Shown here: piece by piece, positions 10,447-21,113 of the stretch
Layout of the letters: each line of letters begins with the position of its first letter
Position numbering within the stretch: the first letter of the stretch is position 1
NCBI GenBank assembly: GCA_007693385.1
Contig: REDR01000055.1
Location: 62,001-126,000 of the forward strand
Origin: Anaerolineaceae bacterium
GTDB taxonomy: Bacteria; Chloroflexota; Anaerolineae; Aggregatilineales; Phototrophicaceae
DNA length: 64,000 nucleotides
Reading direction: 5' to 3'
Translations under genes and position numbers: made by a program
Notes under the pieces: generated by a model
What the model saw: the letters and a program-made list of their open reading frames with translations, nothing else
Databases searched by the model: none
Told to the model about the DNA's origin: nothing

Positions 10447-11817
10447 TTGACTAAAATCAACAACTATCATGTATCAGCCACACCCATCGAGCGTACTTAT
10501 CTGGTGGGAATTCATGTGCGCGGCACAGACCCGTTACTCACCGTCGATGAATCACTGCAAGAACTCAAAATGCTGGCACAGACTGCCGGCATGGAAGTCG
10601 TCGGCAGTACATACCAGATCGTACAAAAAATCGAATCAGCGACGTTCATCGGCTCTGGCAAAGTACAGGAAGTGATCGAAGATGTGCAGATGCTAGAGGC
10701 GCAATCGGTCATATTCGATGAGGAGCTATCGCCGCGCCATCAGCGTGAGTTAGAAAAACGCTTCGGGCAGGACATCAAAGTGATAGACCGCACGACGCTG
10801 ATTCTCGACATCTTCGCGCAACACGCCCGCACCCGTGAGGGATCGCTACAAGTCGAACTCGCACAATACGAGTATCGCCTGCCCCGCTTAACGCGACAAT
10901 GGACACATCTCGCCCGTCAAGCGGGTGGCGGTGGTTCGCGCAGTGGTAATGCAGGAGTCGGTCTGCGTGGGCCGGGCGAAACACAGCTAGAAGTTGATCG
11001 CCGCGAAATCGGGCGTAAGATCGACAAACTGAAAGAAGATATTGAGCGCGTGCGCCAACACCGTGAGCGCCACCGCCAGCAACGGATTAAAGACCGTGTG
11101 CCGGTGATCGCGCTCGTGGGTTATACCAATGCCGGAAAATCGACACTATTTCGGGCGCTAACCGGCGCGGATGTATACGCCGCCGACCAGTTATTCGCCA
11201 CGCTCGACCCGACAACGCGGCGCTTAGAACTAGCCAGTGGCCGCCACACGGTCATCACCGATACCGTCGGTTTCATCCAGAAGTTACCAACAACGCTTAT
11301 TCTCGCCTTCCGCGCAACACTCGAAGAAATCGCCGAAGCCGACGCGATCATTCATGTTGTTGACCTCACCCACTCAAACTACATCGAGCAATATGAAGCG
11401 GTAGAGGATACGCTGGCCGAACTAGATGTGCCTTCTATCCCGCGAATACTTGTCGGCAATAAGACGGATAAGCTAGATAATCCAGCAGAAGCCGAAGACC
11501 TCATATCGCGCATTCAGCTAGATGAGAACTACAAGGGCAAAGTCACCCTGTCGGCTATCAACCGTCAGGGTATCGAGGCATTACTGGAACAAATAGAGGA
11601 TACGCTGATCGAGATGACGAAGCGCGTCACGTTGTTGATTCCACACGAGCGCGGCGACATCACATCATTGATGCACAACGCCGGTATCGTGCAGAGTCAA
11701 TCGCATGTCGAACATGGTGTATTGATAGATGTCTGGGTGACACCTGAGATGAGAGAGAAATACAGTCAATATCTGCATATAGAACAGGAAGAGCCGTCCG
11801 ATGTTCAGGAAGATTGA
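10447..11817 (+). CDS. hflX: GTPase HflX
   Basis: A ribosome-associated GTPase that splits or rescues stalled 70S ribosomes. The 456-residue protein has the HflX N-terminal domain (VQEVIEDVQMLEAQSVIFDEELSPRHQRELE, written here only as a family region), the glycine-rich linker RQAGGGGSRSGNAGVGLRGP followed by GETQLEVDRREI, then the G domain with G1 GYTNAGKST, G2 TLDPTTR, G3 DTVGFI and G4 NKTD. Its start is TTG at 10447, 3 nt after the aminotransferase stop. Family length is about 420-460. Confidence 0.95.
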   Translation: MTKINNYHVSATPIERTYLVGIHVRGTDPLLTVDESLQELKMLAQTAGMEVVGSTYQIVQKIESATFIGSGKVQEVIEDVQMLEAQSVIFDEELSPRHQRELEKRFGQDIKVIDRTTLILDIFAQHARTREGSLQVELAQYEYRLPRLTRQWTHLARQAGGGGSRSGNAGVGLRGPGETQLEVDRREIGRKIDKLKEDIERVRQHRERHRQQRIKDRVPVIALVGYTNAGKSTLFRALTGADVYAADQLFATLDPTTRRLELASGRHTVITDTVGFIQKLPTTLILAFRATLEEIAEADAIIHVVDLTHSNYIEQYEAVEDTLAELDVPSIPRILVGNKTDKLDNPAEAEDLISRIQLDENYKGKVTLSAINRQGIEALLEQIEDTLIEMTKRVTLLIPHERGDITSLMHNAGIVQSQSHVEHGVLIDVWVTPEMREKYSQYLHIEQEEPSDVQED

Positions 11818-12049
11818 CGAATCACGATTTCTGTCCCGTCTACTACAGAATACGTCCAACACACTAGCGCGACAACGCGGTTTGCCCGTCGTCATCGGCA
11901 TCGTATTGATTTTTCTGAGCCTCATCGCGCAGTCGTTAAACGTCGCAATAGATCATCCTTTGTTGGCTGTTGTAGGCATTATATTGCATCATGTCGGTGT
12001 CCTGATTGCGATCATTGGATTGTTGATTTCCATACCGCTAGGTAAATGA
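11801..12049 (+). CDS. small two-helix membrane protein
   Basis: An 82-residue product overlapping the 3' end of hflX by 17 bp in another frame. A basic N-terminus with LARQRG is followed by two hydrophobic segments (about 29-47 and 57-79: VVIGIVLIFLSLIAQSLNV and VVGIILHHVGVLIAIIGLLI). The overlap, orientation and clear membrane pattern support a real last gene of the plsX-hflX operon. I do not recognise the family and assign no function. Confidence 0.65.
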   Translation: MFRKIDESRFLSRLLQNTSNTLARQRGLPVVIGIVLIFLSLIAQSLNVAIDHPLLAVVGIILHHVGVLIAIIGLLISIPLGK

Positions 12050-12136
12050 AGAAGTAATCAGGACACCGAATTGACTGCGGTGTTGCTACGAGTTTAACTG
12101 ATCTTTTGTCTTCAGTTGTGTAATGACTATGCGAAA

Positions 12137-13966
12137 TTACTGTGTCGGTACTTCGATGTAGAAGGTCGATCCGTCACCCGGACAGCTTTCCAGATAAACT
12201 CGTCCACCGTGATTTTCGACCACCGTCTTGACGATGCTCAGTCCCAGACCGGAGCCGGTGACGTGTTCGACACCGGGCTGTTCGCCACGAAAGAAGCGAT
12301 CAAACACCTGATCTTGCTGACCTTCCGGTATCCCGACGCCGCCATCCGACACGCTAAAGCGGATATTCCCGTCGTCAACGGTCACGCACACCCGCACCGG
12401 ATTATCTTTAATCGTGAATTTGATGGCATTCTCAATCAAATTAATGATCGCTCGCTCGAATTGCTTGGCATTACCGCGAAAATCCGGTAGATCGTCGGCA
12501 AAATCCGCCACGATTTCGACTTCGTGATCGTCAATAAAATAGCTTAGTTCAGACAACGCATTGTTGACGATCTCATACGGCGAGCAACGCTCATCAACAG
12601 CAGACGGCGACGACAGGCGCTCAATATCCAGAATCCCCTGAATGATGCGCTCCATACGGGCAAGTTGCGCCTCTACCACGCTCAACGACTGCTGTAATTC
12701 CGCGACATCGGCCACCTGTTCATGCTCTTTCATCAGCTCGACATGGGCAGATGCTCCCATCAACGGGTTTTTAAGATCGTGGCTGGCAATCCGCACCATC
12801 TCACTACGCAGACGACCTAATTCCCTCTGCTCTTCAAATAACTGACTATGCGAAATCGCAATCGCCGCCTGTGAACTAAGCAATTCCAGCGCGTAAACGT
12901 CGTTCGCATCAAAAAGATGCCCTTTCCGACTTGTTATGACCTCTAAAGCACCGATTATCTGATCGCCATAGCGCAACGGAACGCAAATCACCGAGCCAAA
13001 AGTATCCCGTGCCAACGGCAGATCATCCGTTTTGCGCCAATCCCGCGCATAGTTTTCTACGAAGATCGTGCGCTCCGACTGCACACATTCACCGATCACC
13101 CCCTGACCGAAAGCGATATTGAGATCAATATATTGTTGCGGTAGGTTATGCGCGGTGACGACAGTCAAGATCGTTTCGTTTTTTTTGGTCAAGCAGATGC
13201 ACACGCCATCCGCCCGCAACCAACCAGCCGCCCGCGTCGCAATGGCGTCTAGCACCGTGCGTAGCGATAACAGGCTAGAAATCGCCAGACCGATCTGATA
13301 GATCGTCTCCACCTGTGTATCACGCTGGGAAAGCGGATTGATGATCTCCTGTTTGATAAGCCCAAAGCTGAGGGTCAGCACGCCGAAGCACGAGACAACA
13401 TTAGAAAGCGAATGGGCGACGACATCCGGCTGAACGAACGCGCCACCTTGCCCCACCACGAAGACCGCCACCCCGATCATCATCAGTTGTGTCTTGAGCT
13501 TACGCCGATAGCGCCAGATGATAAACAGGCTGAATGTGTTGAATAACAGCGACGACAGCAAAAAAATCGGCTGAAAACCATCGTACAGCAGTTCATCAGT
13601 GATAACGATGAGCAACAAGCGATAGCCGACAATGAAAACCAGCCCTGTGAATATCACAAAGCGAATATAGCGACTTTGCAGGCCAACCAGCGCCGTAGAT
13701 ACCCAGTACAGCGTCATGCTGGACGCCACGAAGCCGATCTCTAGCGCGATACCGGCATAATCCGATAGTAGCGGAATCGCGCCGGTCAACGAAGCGAAAT
13801 TGAACAGAAACGCCCCGAGATTCCAGACCAGCACGGCAAACAAGAAATAACTAAACGCCTGATTGAGCGGTAAGCGCGAATCGTACCAGAGGATGATGAC
13901 CAGAAAAGCCATCGACAAACTGAGCGTTACACCATTGATGACCAGCGTCAGCGCACTGAGCGTCAT
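12137..13966 (-). CDS. membrane histidine kinase with 7-TM input domain and GAF domain
   Basis: A 609-residue sensor kinase. The first ~210 residues contain about seven hydrophobic helices resembling the 7TM histidine-kinase N-terminal domain, ending with FGLIKQEIINPLSQRD. A GAF domain (about 225-365) includes GVIGECVQSERTIFVENYARDW and ICVPLRYGDQIIGALEV. HisKA follows with the phospho-His in RIASHDLKNPLMG, and HATPase_c has N box ERAIINLIENAIKFT, G1 DGGVGIP and G2 GSGLGLSIVKTVVENHGG. It lies 25 bp downstream of an OmpR-type regulator on the same strand, so the two are almost surely a cognate pair. The signal is unknown. Confidence 0.92.
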   Translation of the reverse strand: MTLSALTLVINGVTLSLSMAFLVIILWYDSRLPLNQAFSYFLFAVLVWNLGAFLFNFASLTGAIPLLSDYAGIALEIGFVASSMTLYWVSTALVGLQSRYIRFVIFTGLVFIVGYRLLLIVITDELLYDGFQPIFLLSSLLFNTFSLFIIWRYRRKLKTQLMMIGVAVFVVGQGGAFVQPDVVAHSLSNVVSCFGVLTLSFGLIKQEIINPLSQRDTQVETIYQIGLAISSLLSLRTVLDAIATRAAGWLRADGVCICLTKKNETILTVVTAHNLPQQYIDLNIAFGQGVIGECVQSERTIFVENYARDWRKTDDLPLARDTFGSVICVPLRYGDQIIGALEVITSRKGHLFDANDVYALELLSSQAAIAISHSQLFEEQRELGRLRSEMVRIASHDLKNPLMGASAHVELMKEHEQVADVAELQQSLSVVEAQLARMERIIQGILDIERLSSPSAVDERCSPYEIVNNALSELSYFIDDHEVEIVADFADDLPDFRGNAKQFERAIINLIENAIKFTIKDNPVRVCVTVDDGNIRFSVSDGGVGIPEGQQDQVFDRFFRGEQPGVEHVTGSGLGLSIVKTVVENHGGRVYLESCPGDGSTFYIEVPTQ

Positions 13967-13991
13967 GACGATAACTCAGCTTGTCTTGGCA

Positions 13992-14705
13992 TCATTGCGC
14001 GGCGTGTATTGTGCCCGGCGTTTGCTTCTCGAAGCGATAGCCGATGCGGTGTTCCGTCAAAATGTATGTCGGGTTGGAGGGGTCTGGCTCGATTTTGCGG
14101 CGTAGCTGGCTAATGTACACGCGAGGATAGTAAATATCGTCGATATACTCCTCACCCCATACCTGCTCAAGCAGGTCGCGCTGAGATACCACCCGCCCCG
14201 AATTCTCCATCAAGACCGCCAGCAGTTTGAACTCCGTCGGCGTCAGATGGACGCGAGAGCCACCAACATAAACATGGCGGCGGTGCAAGTCAACGCTGAG
14301 ATATTGGTCATCATAGCCCTGTTCCGGTTCGTTACCGCTAACCTGCACCCGACGCAAGATCGCCTTAACGCGGGCGGCGAATTCCTTCAGGCCAACAGGT
14401 TTAATCAAATACTCATCAGCACCAGCGTTCAAACCTTCTACGATGTCGTCTTCTTTAGTGGCCTGTGCGGAAAGCATCATAACTGGCGTGTCGGCTACCT
14501 CACGAATGCGGCGGCACACCGTCAGCCCGTTCATCTCGCCCGGCATGGCAATATCCAGCACAACAAGGTCGGGGCGCTCCGCATGGAACGCCCGCAGACC
14601 GTCTAATCCGTTAGCGCACAGAACAACGCCATAGCCCTCATTCTTGAGCTTGACGCCTAGCGCATCACGAATAACCTGTTCGTCATCAACAATTAAAACT
14701 TTCAT
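13992..14705 (-). CDS. OmpR/PhoB-family response regulator
   Basis: A 237-residue regulator. The receiver domain (1-120) has D7/D8, phospho-acceptor D51 in VVLDIAMPG, the Ser/Thr switch in VMMLSAQ and the Lys in EYLIKPVGLKEF. The winged-helix effector domain (about 135-230) contains VHLTPTEFKLLAVLMENSGRV, RDLLEQVWGE, a recognition helix VYISQLRRKIEPDP and the wing YILTEHRIGYRF. First gene of the pair with the 7TM kinase. The promoter boxes just upstream predict a transcript that starts at, or within a base of, the ATG, i.e. a leaderless mRNA. Confidence 0.95.
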   Translation of the reverse strand: MKVLIVDDEQVIRDALGVKLKNEGYGVVLCANGLDGLRAFHAERPDLVVLDIAMPGEMNGLTVCRRIREVADTPVMMLSAQATKEDDIVEGLNAGADEYLIKPVGLKEFAARVKAILRRVQVSGNEPEQGYDDQYLSVDLHRRHVYVGGSRVHLTPTEFKLLAVLMENSGRVVSQRDLLEQVWGEEYIDDIYYPRVYISQLRRKIEPDPSNPTYILTEHRIGYRFEKQTPGTIHAAQ

Positions 14706-14712
14706 GCTTTAC

Positions 14713-14742
14713 AGTGTAGCATCAGCAGGCCACATTAAACAA
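14713..14742 (-). promoter_or_regulatory. predicted promoter of the OmpR-type regulator (leaderless transcript)
   Basis: On the minus strand TTGTTT (14742-14737) and TACACT (14718-14713) are 18 bp apart. Only 7 nt (GTAAAGC) separate the -10 from the ATG, so the A of ATG is the expected +1. No Shine-Dalgarno sequence is present, consistent with leaderless translation. Confidence 0.5.
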
Positions 14743-14746
14743 GTAC

Positions 14747-15805
14747 TTAGCGCAAATGCGACAGGATCGCGCCGGTAAATTCACCGGTACTGATGCTATC
14801 CGATACAGCAATATCGGCGGTGCGGGCACCATCAGCCAGCGCACCCTCAATGGCGGCTTCGACGGCCTGCGCCTCCGCTTCCAGTTCCAGACTGTAGCGC
14901 AACATCATCGCCGCGCTCAAGATCATGCCTGTCGGATTCGCCTTCCCCTGTCCGGCGATGTCCGGCGCGGAGCCGTGAACCGGCTCATACAGCCCGAAGC
15001 GATCCGCACCCAGCGACGCCGAGGGCAACATGCCCAGCGATCCGGCCAGCACAGAGGCTTCATCGCTCAGGATGTCACCGAACATATTGCCCGCCAGCAC
15101 TACGTCAAAGCTGGCCGGTCTGGTCAATAGGTGCATCGCGCAAGAATCGACCAGCGCGTGCTGTAACGACACATCGGCGTAATCCTCATGCACTTCCGCC
15201 ACCGCCCGCCGCCATAATCGCATAGATGCCAGCACATTCGCCTTATCAACCGATGTCAGGCTCTTGCGCCGTTTCTGCGCCGCGCGAAAGGCGACATGCG
15301 CCACGCGCTGGACTTCATCACGTGAATAGATCATCGTGTCGTGGGCGGTGTCGCCCTCCCCCGCCTCCTGACGTTGCCCGAAGTAGATTCCGCCCGTCAA
15401 CTCCCTGACGAACAGGATGTCCACCCCTTCCAGCAGTTCCGCCCGCAAAGGCGCAAACGCGCTCAGCGCCGGATACGCTTTAACCGGACGCAGATTAGCG
15501 AACAGCCCGAAATGCTTACGAATCGCCAGAAGCCCCTGCTCCGGACGTACATCTGCCGTCGGGTCGTCCCACTGCGGGCCACCGACCGCCGCCAGCAATA
15601 TCGCGTCGGACTGTTCCGCCGCCTTGAGCGTTTCCGGCGGCAACGATGTACCGGTCTGGTCAATCGCCGCGCCACCGATCAACGCTTCATGATAGATGAA
15701 CTCATGCCCGAACTTGGTCGCCACCTGATCGAGAACCTGCCGCGTCGCGGCGGTGATCTCCGGGCCGACGCCATCGCCGGGCAATAAGGTTATGTTTGCT
15801 TTCAA
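14747..15805 (-). CDS. leuB: 3-isopropylmalate dehydrogenase
   Basis: A 352-residue beta-decarboxylating dehydrogenase. Visible features are the N-terminal [13 protein letters not shown], substrate-binding Arg residues around [16 protein letters not shown] and [11 protein letters not shown], a metal-binding Asp region [22 protein letters not shown] (shown in part), and the NAD-specificity stretch [22 protein letters not shown]. It oxidises 3-isopropylmalate for leucine. In an operon with citramalate synthase it probably also handles 3-methylmalate for isoleucine (known of such enzymes). It is the last of nine genes in the branched-chain operon, 15 bp after cimA. Confidence 0.96.
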   Translation of the reverse strand: MKANITLLPGDGVGPEITAATRQVLDQVATKFGHEFIYHEALIGGAAIDQTGTSLPPETLKAAEQSDAILLAAVGGPQWDDPTADVRPEQGLLAIRKHFGLFANLRPVKAYPALSAFAPLRAELLEGVDILFVRELTGGIYFGQRQEAGEGDTAHDTMIYSRDEVQRVAHVAFRAAQKRRKSLTSVDKANVLASMRLWRRAVAEVHEDYADVSLQHALVDSCAMHLLTRPASFDVVLAGNMFGDILSDEASVLAGSLGMLPSASLGADRFGLYEPVHGSAPDIAGQGKANPTGMILSAAMMLRYSLELEAEAQAVEAAIEGALADGARTADIAVSDSISTGEFTGAILSHLR

Positions 15806-15820
15806 TGTTGTTTCTCCTCG

Positions 15821-17416
15821 TTAGCGATGAGAGGTGAGCGCCATCGCCGGTTCTTTGCTCCCCATGCAAACGCCGTACTCAACACTATCAACCAGCGCCA
15901 ACCAGCTCGCATGGATGATATTCGTGCCCGCGCCGACGGTACTCCAGCGCCGGTTGCTACTTTGCGTGTCGATCAATACACGGGTGGTCGCCGCCGTCGC
16001 CCGTCCACTGTCCAGAATACGCACTTTATAATCCGCGAGTTGGAAGTCTTCAATTTCAGGATAATGCGGTGTCAACGCCTTACGCAAAGCCAGATCGAGT
16101 GCATTCACCGGGCCGTTACCTTCTGCCGCCGTATGCACCACTTCATCACCGACACGCACCTTAACCATCGCCTCCGACAGCGAGCCGCGCTGACGACGCT
16201 CCTCAACCAGTACGGTGAAGTCGATCAATGTGAAAATCGGCTGATATTCTGGCTGGGCGCGATGCAGACGGATAGCGATTGACGCCTCCGCGCCTTCAAA
16301 AACGTAGCCTTTGCTTTCCAGCGCCTTGATCTCATCCAGCACTTGCACCGCTTCTTGACTGGACACATCCAGACCGAACTCCTCCGCCTTGCTAAGCACG
16401 TTACCCCGCCCTGACAGGTCAGAGACCAGCACGCGCATCTTGTTCCCGACAAGCGACGGGTCAATGTGCTGGTAGCTATCCACATTGCGACGAATCGCGG
16501 CGACGTGAATGCCGCCCTTGTGGGCGAAGGCGCTCTTGCCGACATAAGCCGAATGATCGTCCGGCGCGAGATTGGCGACTTCCGCCACCGTGCGCGATAA
16601 GCGCGTCAGCACCGCCAGATTGTCCGGCGGCACGCAATCATAGCCCATCTTGATCTGCAAATCGGGGATGATGCTACACAGGTTCGCGTTGCCGCATCGT
16701 TCGCCGTACCCGTTGATCGTGCCCTGTATTTGCGTCACGCCACAGCGCACCGCCACGATAGAATTCGCCACCGCTAGCTCGCCGTCGTTGTGCGTGTGGA
16801 TACCCAGCGCAACATCGGGGAAAGCTGATTTGACCGTTTCAACGTAGGCTTCAATCTCCCATGGCATCGAGCCGCCGTTTGTATCGCACAGCACCAGCCA
16901 ATCCGCGCCGCCTTCCACCGCCGCACGGAGCGTCGCCATGCCATAATTTTCATCGAGCTTGACGCCATCGAAGAAATGCTCGGCATCATAAATCACTTCT
17001 TTACCGAGCGACTTCAGATAAGCGACGCTATCGCGGATCATCCGCAAGTTTTCATCCGGCGTGGTCTGCAAGACATCCGCGACGTGCAACATCGACGTTT
17101 TGCCGACCACAGTCACGACGGGCGTCTGCGCTTCCACCAGCGCCTGAATATTGGGATCGTCGGCCGGCTGGCTGTTCTTGCGGCATGTCGAGCCGAACGC
17201 CGCGATCTGTGCATGGCGCAGGTCAAGGTCTTTGACCGCCTCGAAATAGGCGGCATCCTTCGGGTTAGAACCCGGCCAGCCGCCTTCGATGTAGTGGACG
17301 CCGAGATCATCCAGTAACCGCGTGATCTTCAGCTTATCCGCCACAGAGAGCGAGATACCCTCGCGTTGTGTGCCATCGCGCAGGGTTGTGTCGTAGATAA
17401 ACACGCGCATCATCAA
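15821..17416 (-). CDS. cimA: (R)-citramalate synthase
   Basis: A 531-residue DRE-TIM metallolyase that condenses pyruvate and acetyl-CoA, opening the threonine-independent isoleucine route. It begins RVFIYDTTLRDGTQREGI and has YIEGGWPGSNPKD, AFGSTCRK, YDAEHFFDG, LVLCDTNGGSMPWE and metal ligands in GIHTHNDGELAVANS. The GSTCRK and EHFFDG segments separate CimA from 2-isopropylmalate synthase in this superfamily. A C-terminal LeuA-type regulatory domain (about 390-530) is present, so feedback inhibition, presumably by isoleucine, is likely. The start is one of three consecutive ATG codons and overlaps the leuD stop (ATGA). LeuC, LeuD and LeuB in the same operon would complete the route to 2-oxobutyrate. 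Confidence 0.93.
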   Translation of the reverse strand: MMMRVFIYDTTLRDGTQREGISLSVADKLKITRLLDDLGVHYIEGGWPGSNPKDAAYFEAVKDLDLRHAQIAAFGSTCRKNSQPADDPNIQALVEAQTPVVTVVGKTSMLHVADVLQTTPDENLRMIRDSVAYLKSLGKEVIYDAEHFFDGVKLDENYGMATLRAAVEGGADWLVLCDTNGGSMPWEIEAYVETVKSAFPDVALGIHTHNDGELAVANSIVAVRCGVTQIQGTINGYGERCGNANLCSIIPDLQIKMGYDCVPPDNLAVLTRLSRTVAEVANLAPDDHSAYVGKSAFAHKGGIHVAAIRRNVDSYQHIDPSLVGNKMRVLVSDLSGRGNVLSKAEEFGLDVSSQEAVQVLDEIKALESKGYVFEGAEASIAIRLHRAQPEYQPIFTLIDFTVLVEERRQRGSLSEAMVKVRVGDEVVHTAAEGNGPVNALDLALRKALTPHYPEIEDFQLADYKVRILDSGRATAATTRVLIDTQSSNRRWSTVGAGTNIIHASWLALVDSVEYGVCMGSKEPAMALTSHR

Positions 17417-18030
17417 TCCCCCGCTTGCGTGGTGCGGACGCGCCCCGCGTTCTGTTCTTCGTACTCGTTGATGTGGTCATCAAGCTCCAACAAATACCCC
17501 ATCTGATCCACACCGTTGAGCAGGCAGTATTTTGAAAAGCCATCAATCGGAAACTTAACCGCCCGCCCGTCCGGTAGCACGATCTGTTCTTGCTCAAGAT
17601 TGACGATGATCGCGGTATCCGGTTCTTCTTCCGCGAGACTGAGCAATTGCTGATACGTCTCCTCGTCCACCACGATGGGCAGTAGGCCGTTTTTCAGCGA
17701 ATTGTTGCGGAAAATATCCGCGAAGTAGGTGCTGATGACCGCCTTAAAGCCCGCGCCCATCAACGCCCACGGCGCATGTTCCCGCGAGCTACCACAGCCG
17801 AAGTTATGGCCGCCCACCAGAATCGCCGCCGATGCGTACTGCGGCTGGTTCAGCACGAAATCCGGCTTGGGCGAGCCGTCGGACTCATAGCGCCAGTCGG
17901 AGAAGCACGCCTCGCCCAGCCCGTTCTTATCGGTCACTTTGAGGAATCGCGCCGGGATGATCTGGTCGGTGTCAATATCGTTGATCGCCAACGGCGCCAT
18001 TGTCCCCTGAAACGTCTTAATCGGTTCCAT
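17413..18030 (-). CDS. leuD: 3-isopropylmalate dehydratase small subunit
   Basis: A 205-residue swivel-domain subunit of isopropylmalate isomerase. It shows IDTDQIIPARFLK, the conserved HNFGCGSSREHAPWALMG and the segment ADIFRNNSLKNGLLPI, all typical of the longer bacterial LeuD (about 200 residues). It pairs with LeuC directly upstream, whose stop codon shares one base with the leuD ATG (TAATG), so equal synthesis through coupling is expected. The same heterodimer probably also isomerises citramalate. Confidence 0.96.
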   Translation of the reverse strand: MEPIKTFQGTMAPLAINDIDTDQIIPARFLKVTDKNGLGEACFSDWRYESDGSPKPDFVLNQPQYASAAILVGGHNFGCGSSREHAPWALMGAGFKAVISTYFADIFRNNSLKNGLLPIVVDEETYQQLLSLAEEEPDTAIIVNLEQEQIVLPDGRAVKFPIDGFSKYCLLNGVDQMGYLLELDDHINEYEEQNAGRVRTTQAGD

Positions 18031-19463
18031 TAAACTATCACCTCCCGTTCGAGCATCTGGCGCGGATCGGTGATCGCACCATTGATAGCGGTTGCGACAG
18101 CCGTCAACGGGCTGGCAAGGAATGTCCGCCCGCCTTTACCCTGACGACCTTCAAAATTGCGGTTACTGGTACTCACCGCGTATTCGCCCGGCGCCAGTTG
18201 ATCGCCGTTCATGGCAATGCACATACTACATCCGGCCTCGCGCCATTCCGCACCGGCTTCTTTGAATACCTGATCCAATCCTTCGGCTTCCGCCTGCGCT
18301 TTCACCTGCTGGGAACCGGGCACAACCATCATGCGGACATCTTCCGCCACGCGATGCCCGCGTAGCAAGCTGGCCGCCTCGCGCAGATCGGAAATGCGCG
18401 AATTGGTACAACTACCCAGAAACACCACGTTCACCGGCTGGCCGAGTAAGCTCTGGTTCGGTTGCAAGCCCATATAGGTCAGCGCCTTGTCCAGCGCCAC
18501 CCGCTCGCTCACATCCGATGCGCGGTCAGGATCGGGTACGCGGGCGTCAATCGGCATCCCCATGCCGGGATTCGTGCCGTATGTAATCATCGGCGTCAGC
18601 GTGTCAGCAGACAGCACCACTTCCGCGTCAAACTGTGCATCATCATCAGTCGGCAACGTGCGCCAATCGTTCACCGCATCCATCCACGCCTGACCGCGTG
18701 GTGCGTAGGGTCTACCGGCGATGTATTCAAATGTGGTATCATCCGGCGCGACCATACCGGCACGCGCACCACCCTCAATCGACATATTACAGATCGTCAT
18801 GCGCCCTTCCATGCTCAAAGCACGGATCGCGCTCCCCATGTATTCCAGCACATAGCCGGTGCCGCCGCCAACGCCGATCTTAGCGATCACCGCTAGAATG
18901 ATGTCTTTAGCGGTCACCCCGTTGGATAGCGTCCCGTCAACACGTATCGCCATCGTTTTCGGCTTACTCTGGAGCAGGCATTGCGTCGCCAGCACATGCG
19001 AGACTTCGCTAGTGCCGATGCCGAAGGCCAGCGCTCCAAATGCGCCGTGTGTGCTGGTGTGGCTGTCGCCGCAGACGATAGTCATGCCCGGCTGGGTTAA
19101 CCCCTGCTCCGGGCCGATGACATGCACAATACCCTGCTTTTCCGTCCCCAGCGCGTATAACGGGATGCCGAAGTCTTCACAATTGCGCGTCAGCGTGTCC
19201 AACTGCTTGGAGGCTTGCACGTCCAGCACCGGAATGATGCCGTCGAGATTGCGCGGCGTCGTCGGCGTGCTGTGATCCATCGTCGCCAATGTGCGATCCG
19301 GGCGGCGCACCGGTAGGCCGCGCTCACGCAGGACGGTGAATGCCTGCGGCGATGTCACCTCATGGATCAAGTGCAGATCAATATACAGCACCGCCGGCGA
19401 GTCGGCAGTCTGCGGTTTAACAACATGACGATTCCATACTTTTTCAAACAGTGTTTGACCCAT
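18030..19463 (-). CDS. leuC: 3-isopropylmalate dehydratase large subunit
   Basis: A 477-residue aconitase-family subunit carrying a [4Fe-4S] cluster. Seen are [51 protein letters not shown] (in part), and the cluster cysteines in [14 protein letters not shown] and [16 protein letters not shown]. It lacks the LeuD swivel domain, which is encoded next. It follows leuA by 19 bp in the branched-chain operon. Length is normal for bacterial LeuC (465-475). Confidence 0.97.
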   Translation of the reverse strand: MGQTLFEKVWNRHVVKPQTADSPAVLYIDLHLIHEVTSPQAFTVLRERGLPVRRPDRTLATMDHSTPTTPRNLDGIIPVLDVQASKQLDTLTRNCEDFGIPLYALGTEKQGIVHVIGPEQGLTQPGMTIVCGDSHTSTHGAFGALAFGIGTSEVSHVLATQCLLQSKPKTMAIRVDGTLSNGVTAKDIILAVIAKIGVGGGTGYVLEYMGSAIRALSMEGRMTICNMSIEGGARAGMVAPDDTTFEYIAGRPYAPRGQAWMDAVNDWRTLPTDDDAQFDAEVVLSADTLTPMITYGTNPGMGMPIDARVPDPDRASDVSERVALDKALTYMGLQPNQSLLGQPVNVVFLGSCTNSRISDLREAASLLRGHRVAEDVRMMVVPGSQQVKAQAEAEGLDQVFKEAGAEWREAGCSMCIAMNGDQLAPGEYAVSTSNRNFEGRQGKGGRTFLASPLTAVATAINGAITDPRQMLEREVIV

Positions 19464-19482
19464 TACTGATCTATTCCCTTAA

Positions 19483-21090
19483 CTAACTGGATGTAAAATT
19501 GATTGTAGCCGCCTGACCTTCGGGCTGTGTGTCGCCGTGCCCCGTGACGGCCAACATCCGATTGAGCGCCGCCAGATACGCCTTCACGCTCGCCACGACG
19601 ACATCGCTATCCGCGCCATAGCCGCCGAATGTCTTGCCTTGCGCCTCGATGCGGACGGTGACCTCGCCCAGCGCGTCAATGCCTTCCGTGACGCTGTGAA
19701 CGCTATACTCCATCAAGACGGTCTCGGCCTTAACGACGCCATCAACCGCCTTATAGCAAGCATCTACCGGGCCGGTACCAACCGCCGCATTGACGTAATT
19801 CTCCCCGCTCGCTTTAGACAGTTTAACCGTCGCGGTGGGCATTCCCATCGTGCCGCACATCACCTGAATATCGGTCAGGCTGTAGAATTCTTCCGGCTTG
19901 TGGAACTCATCAGCGATCAACGCTTCCAGATCAGCGTCGGTGACGTTCTTCTTGGCGTCGGCCAGATTCTTGAAGCGCTTGAAAACCTGATTCAGCGCGT
20001 CGCCTTCCACCTGATAGCCCAATTCACCCAGCCGAACTTTCAGCGCGTGGCGTCCGCTATGCTTGCCCAACACCAGACGGCTCTTCTGCAAGCCGACGGA
20101 TTCCGGCGTCATGATCTCGTAGGTGCTGTGATGTTTCAGTACGCCATCCTGATGAATACCGGCCTCATGCGCGAAGGCGTTATCGCCGACAACCGCTTTA
20201 TTCGGTTGGACGCGCATACCGGTGTAATTGCTCACCATGCGGCTACTCTTCATGATCTCCCGCGTGTTGATGTTGGTGTTGAGCTGGTAATACTGCGGAC
20301 GAGTGTGAATCGCCATAGCGACCTCTTCCAGACTGGTATTACCGGCACGTTCGCCGATGCCGTTGATCGTCACTTCGACCTGACGCGCCCCAGCACGCAC
20401 ACCAGCTAGCGTGTTAGCCGTCGCCAATCCCAGATCATTATGACAGTGTATCGACCAGATCACACCGCTACCCGGCCCGGCGCCCGGAGTCTCCGCGATC
20501 AAGCTGGAGATTGTCTCGTGCCATTCATCCGGCGTGACGTAGCCGACGGTATCCGGAATATTGAGCGTCGTCGCGCCACATTCAACCGCCGCCGCGCACA
20601 CCTCAATCAAAAAGGCGGTTTCCGTGCGTCCGGCATCCATCGGGCTGAACTCGACATCATCGCACAGGCTACGCGCTAGCGTGACCGCCTCTCTCACCCG
20701 TGCGACAGCCTGCTCACGGGTGAGGCCGGTCTGGTATTGCAAATGAATATCTGACGTACCGAGAAACGTATGGATACGCGGATGCGCCGCATCCTTGATC
20801 CCTTCCCAACAGGTCAATATGTCGCTTTCGACAGCACGCGCCAGCCCGCAGATCACCGGGCCGCCTTCTTTGCCGATTTCTTTGGCAATACGTTGCACGG
20901 CGGCCAGATCATCCGGCGACGCCGCCGGAAAGCCCGCTTCGATGATGTCCACGCCGAGTCGTGATAACTGGCGGGCAATCTCTAGCTTTTCGGCACTGGA
21001 TAACGTCGCGCCCGGGCTTTGTTCGCCATCACGCAAGGTTGTATCGAAGAAAACGACGGTATTCTCATCTTTTATACGATGCTTGACCAT
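19483..21090 (-). CDS. leuA: 2-isopropylmalate synthase
   Basis: The committed enzyme of leucine synthesis, condensing 2-oxoisovalerate with acetyl-CoA. The 535-residue protein starts [20 protein letters not shown] and has [32 protein letters not shown], the metal ligands in [18 protein letters not shown] and the [14 protein letters not shown] signature. The C-terminal alpha/beta LeuA regulatory domain (about 390-520) is complete, so feedback inhibition by leucine is expected. A 131-bp gap separates it from ilvC, the widest inside the operon; it holds one short reading frame (see 21114-21173) but no obvious terminator. Confidence 0.97.
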   Translation of the reverse strand: MVKHRIKDENTVVFFDTTLRDGEQSPGATLSSAEKLEIARQLSRLGVDIIEAGFPAASPDDLAAVQRIAKEIGKEGGPVICGLARAVESDILTCWEGIKDAAHPRIHTFLGTSDIHLQYQTGLTREQAVARVREAVTLARSLCDDVEFSPMDAGRTETAFLIEVCAAAVECGATTLNIPDTVGYVTPDEWHETISSLIAETPGAGPGSGVIWSIHCHNDLGLATANTLAGVRAGARQVEVTINGIGERAGNTSLEEVAMAIHTRPQYYQLNTNINTREIMKSSRMVSNYTGMRVQPNKAVVGDNAFAHEAGIHQDGVLKHHSTYEIMTPESVGLQKSRLVLGKHSGRHALKVRLGELGYQVEGDALNQVFKRFKNLADAKKNVTDADLEALIADEFHKPEEFYSLTDIQVMCGTMGMPTATVKLSKASGENYVNAAVGTGPVDACYKAVDGVVKAETVLMEYSVHSVTEGIDALGEVTVRIEAQGKTFGGYGADSDVVVASVKAYLAALNRMLAVTGHGDTQPEGQAATINFTSS

Positions 21091-21113
21091 TGGATTGTGT
21101 CCTTTCGTTTGTT

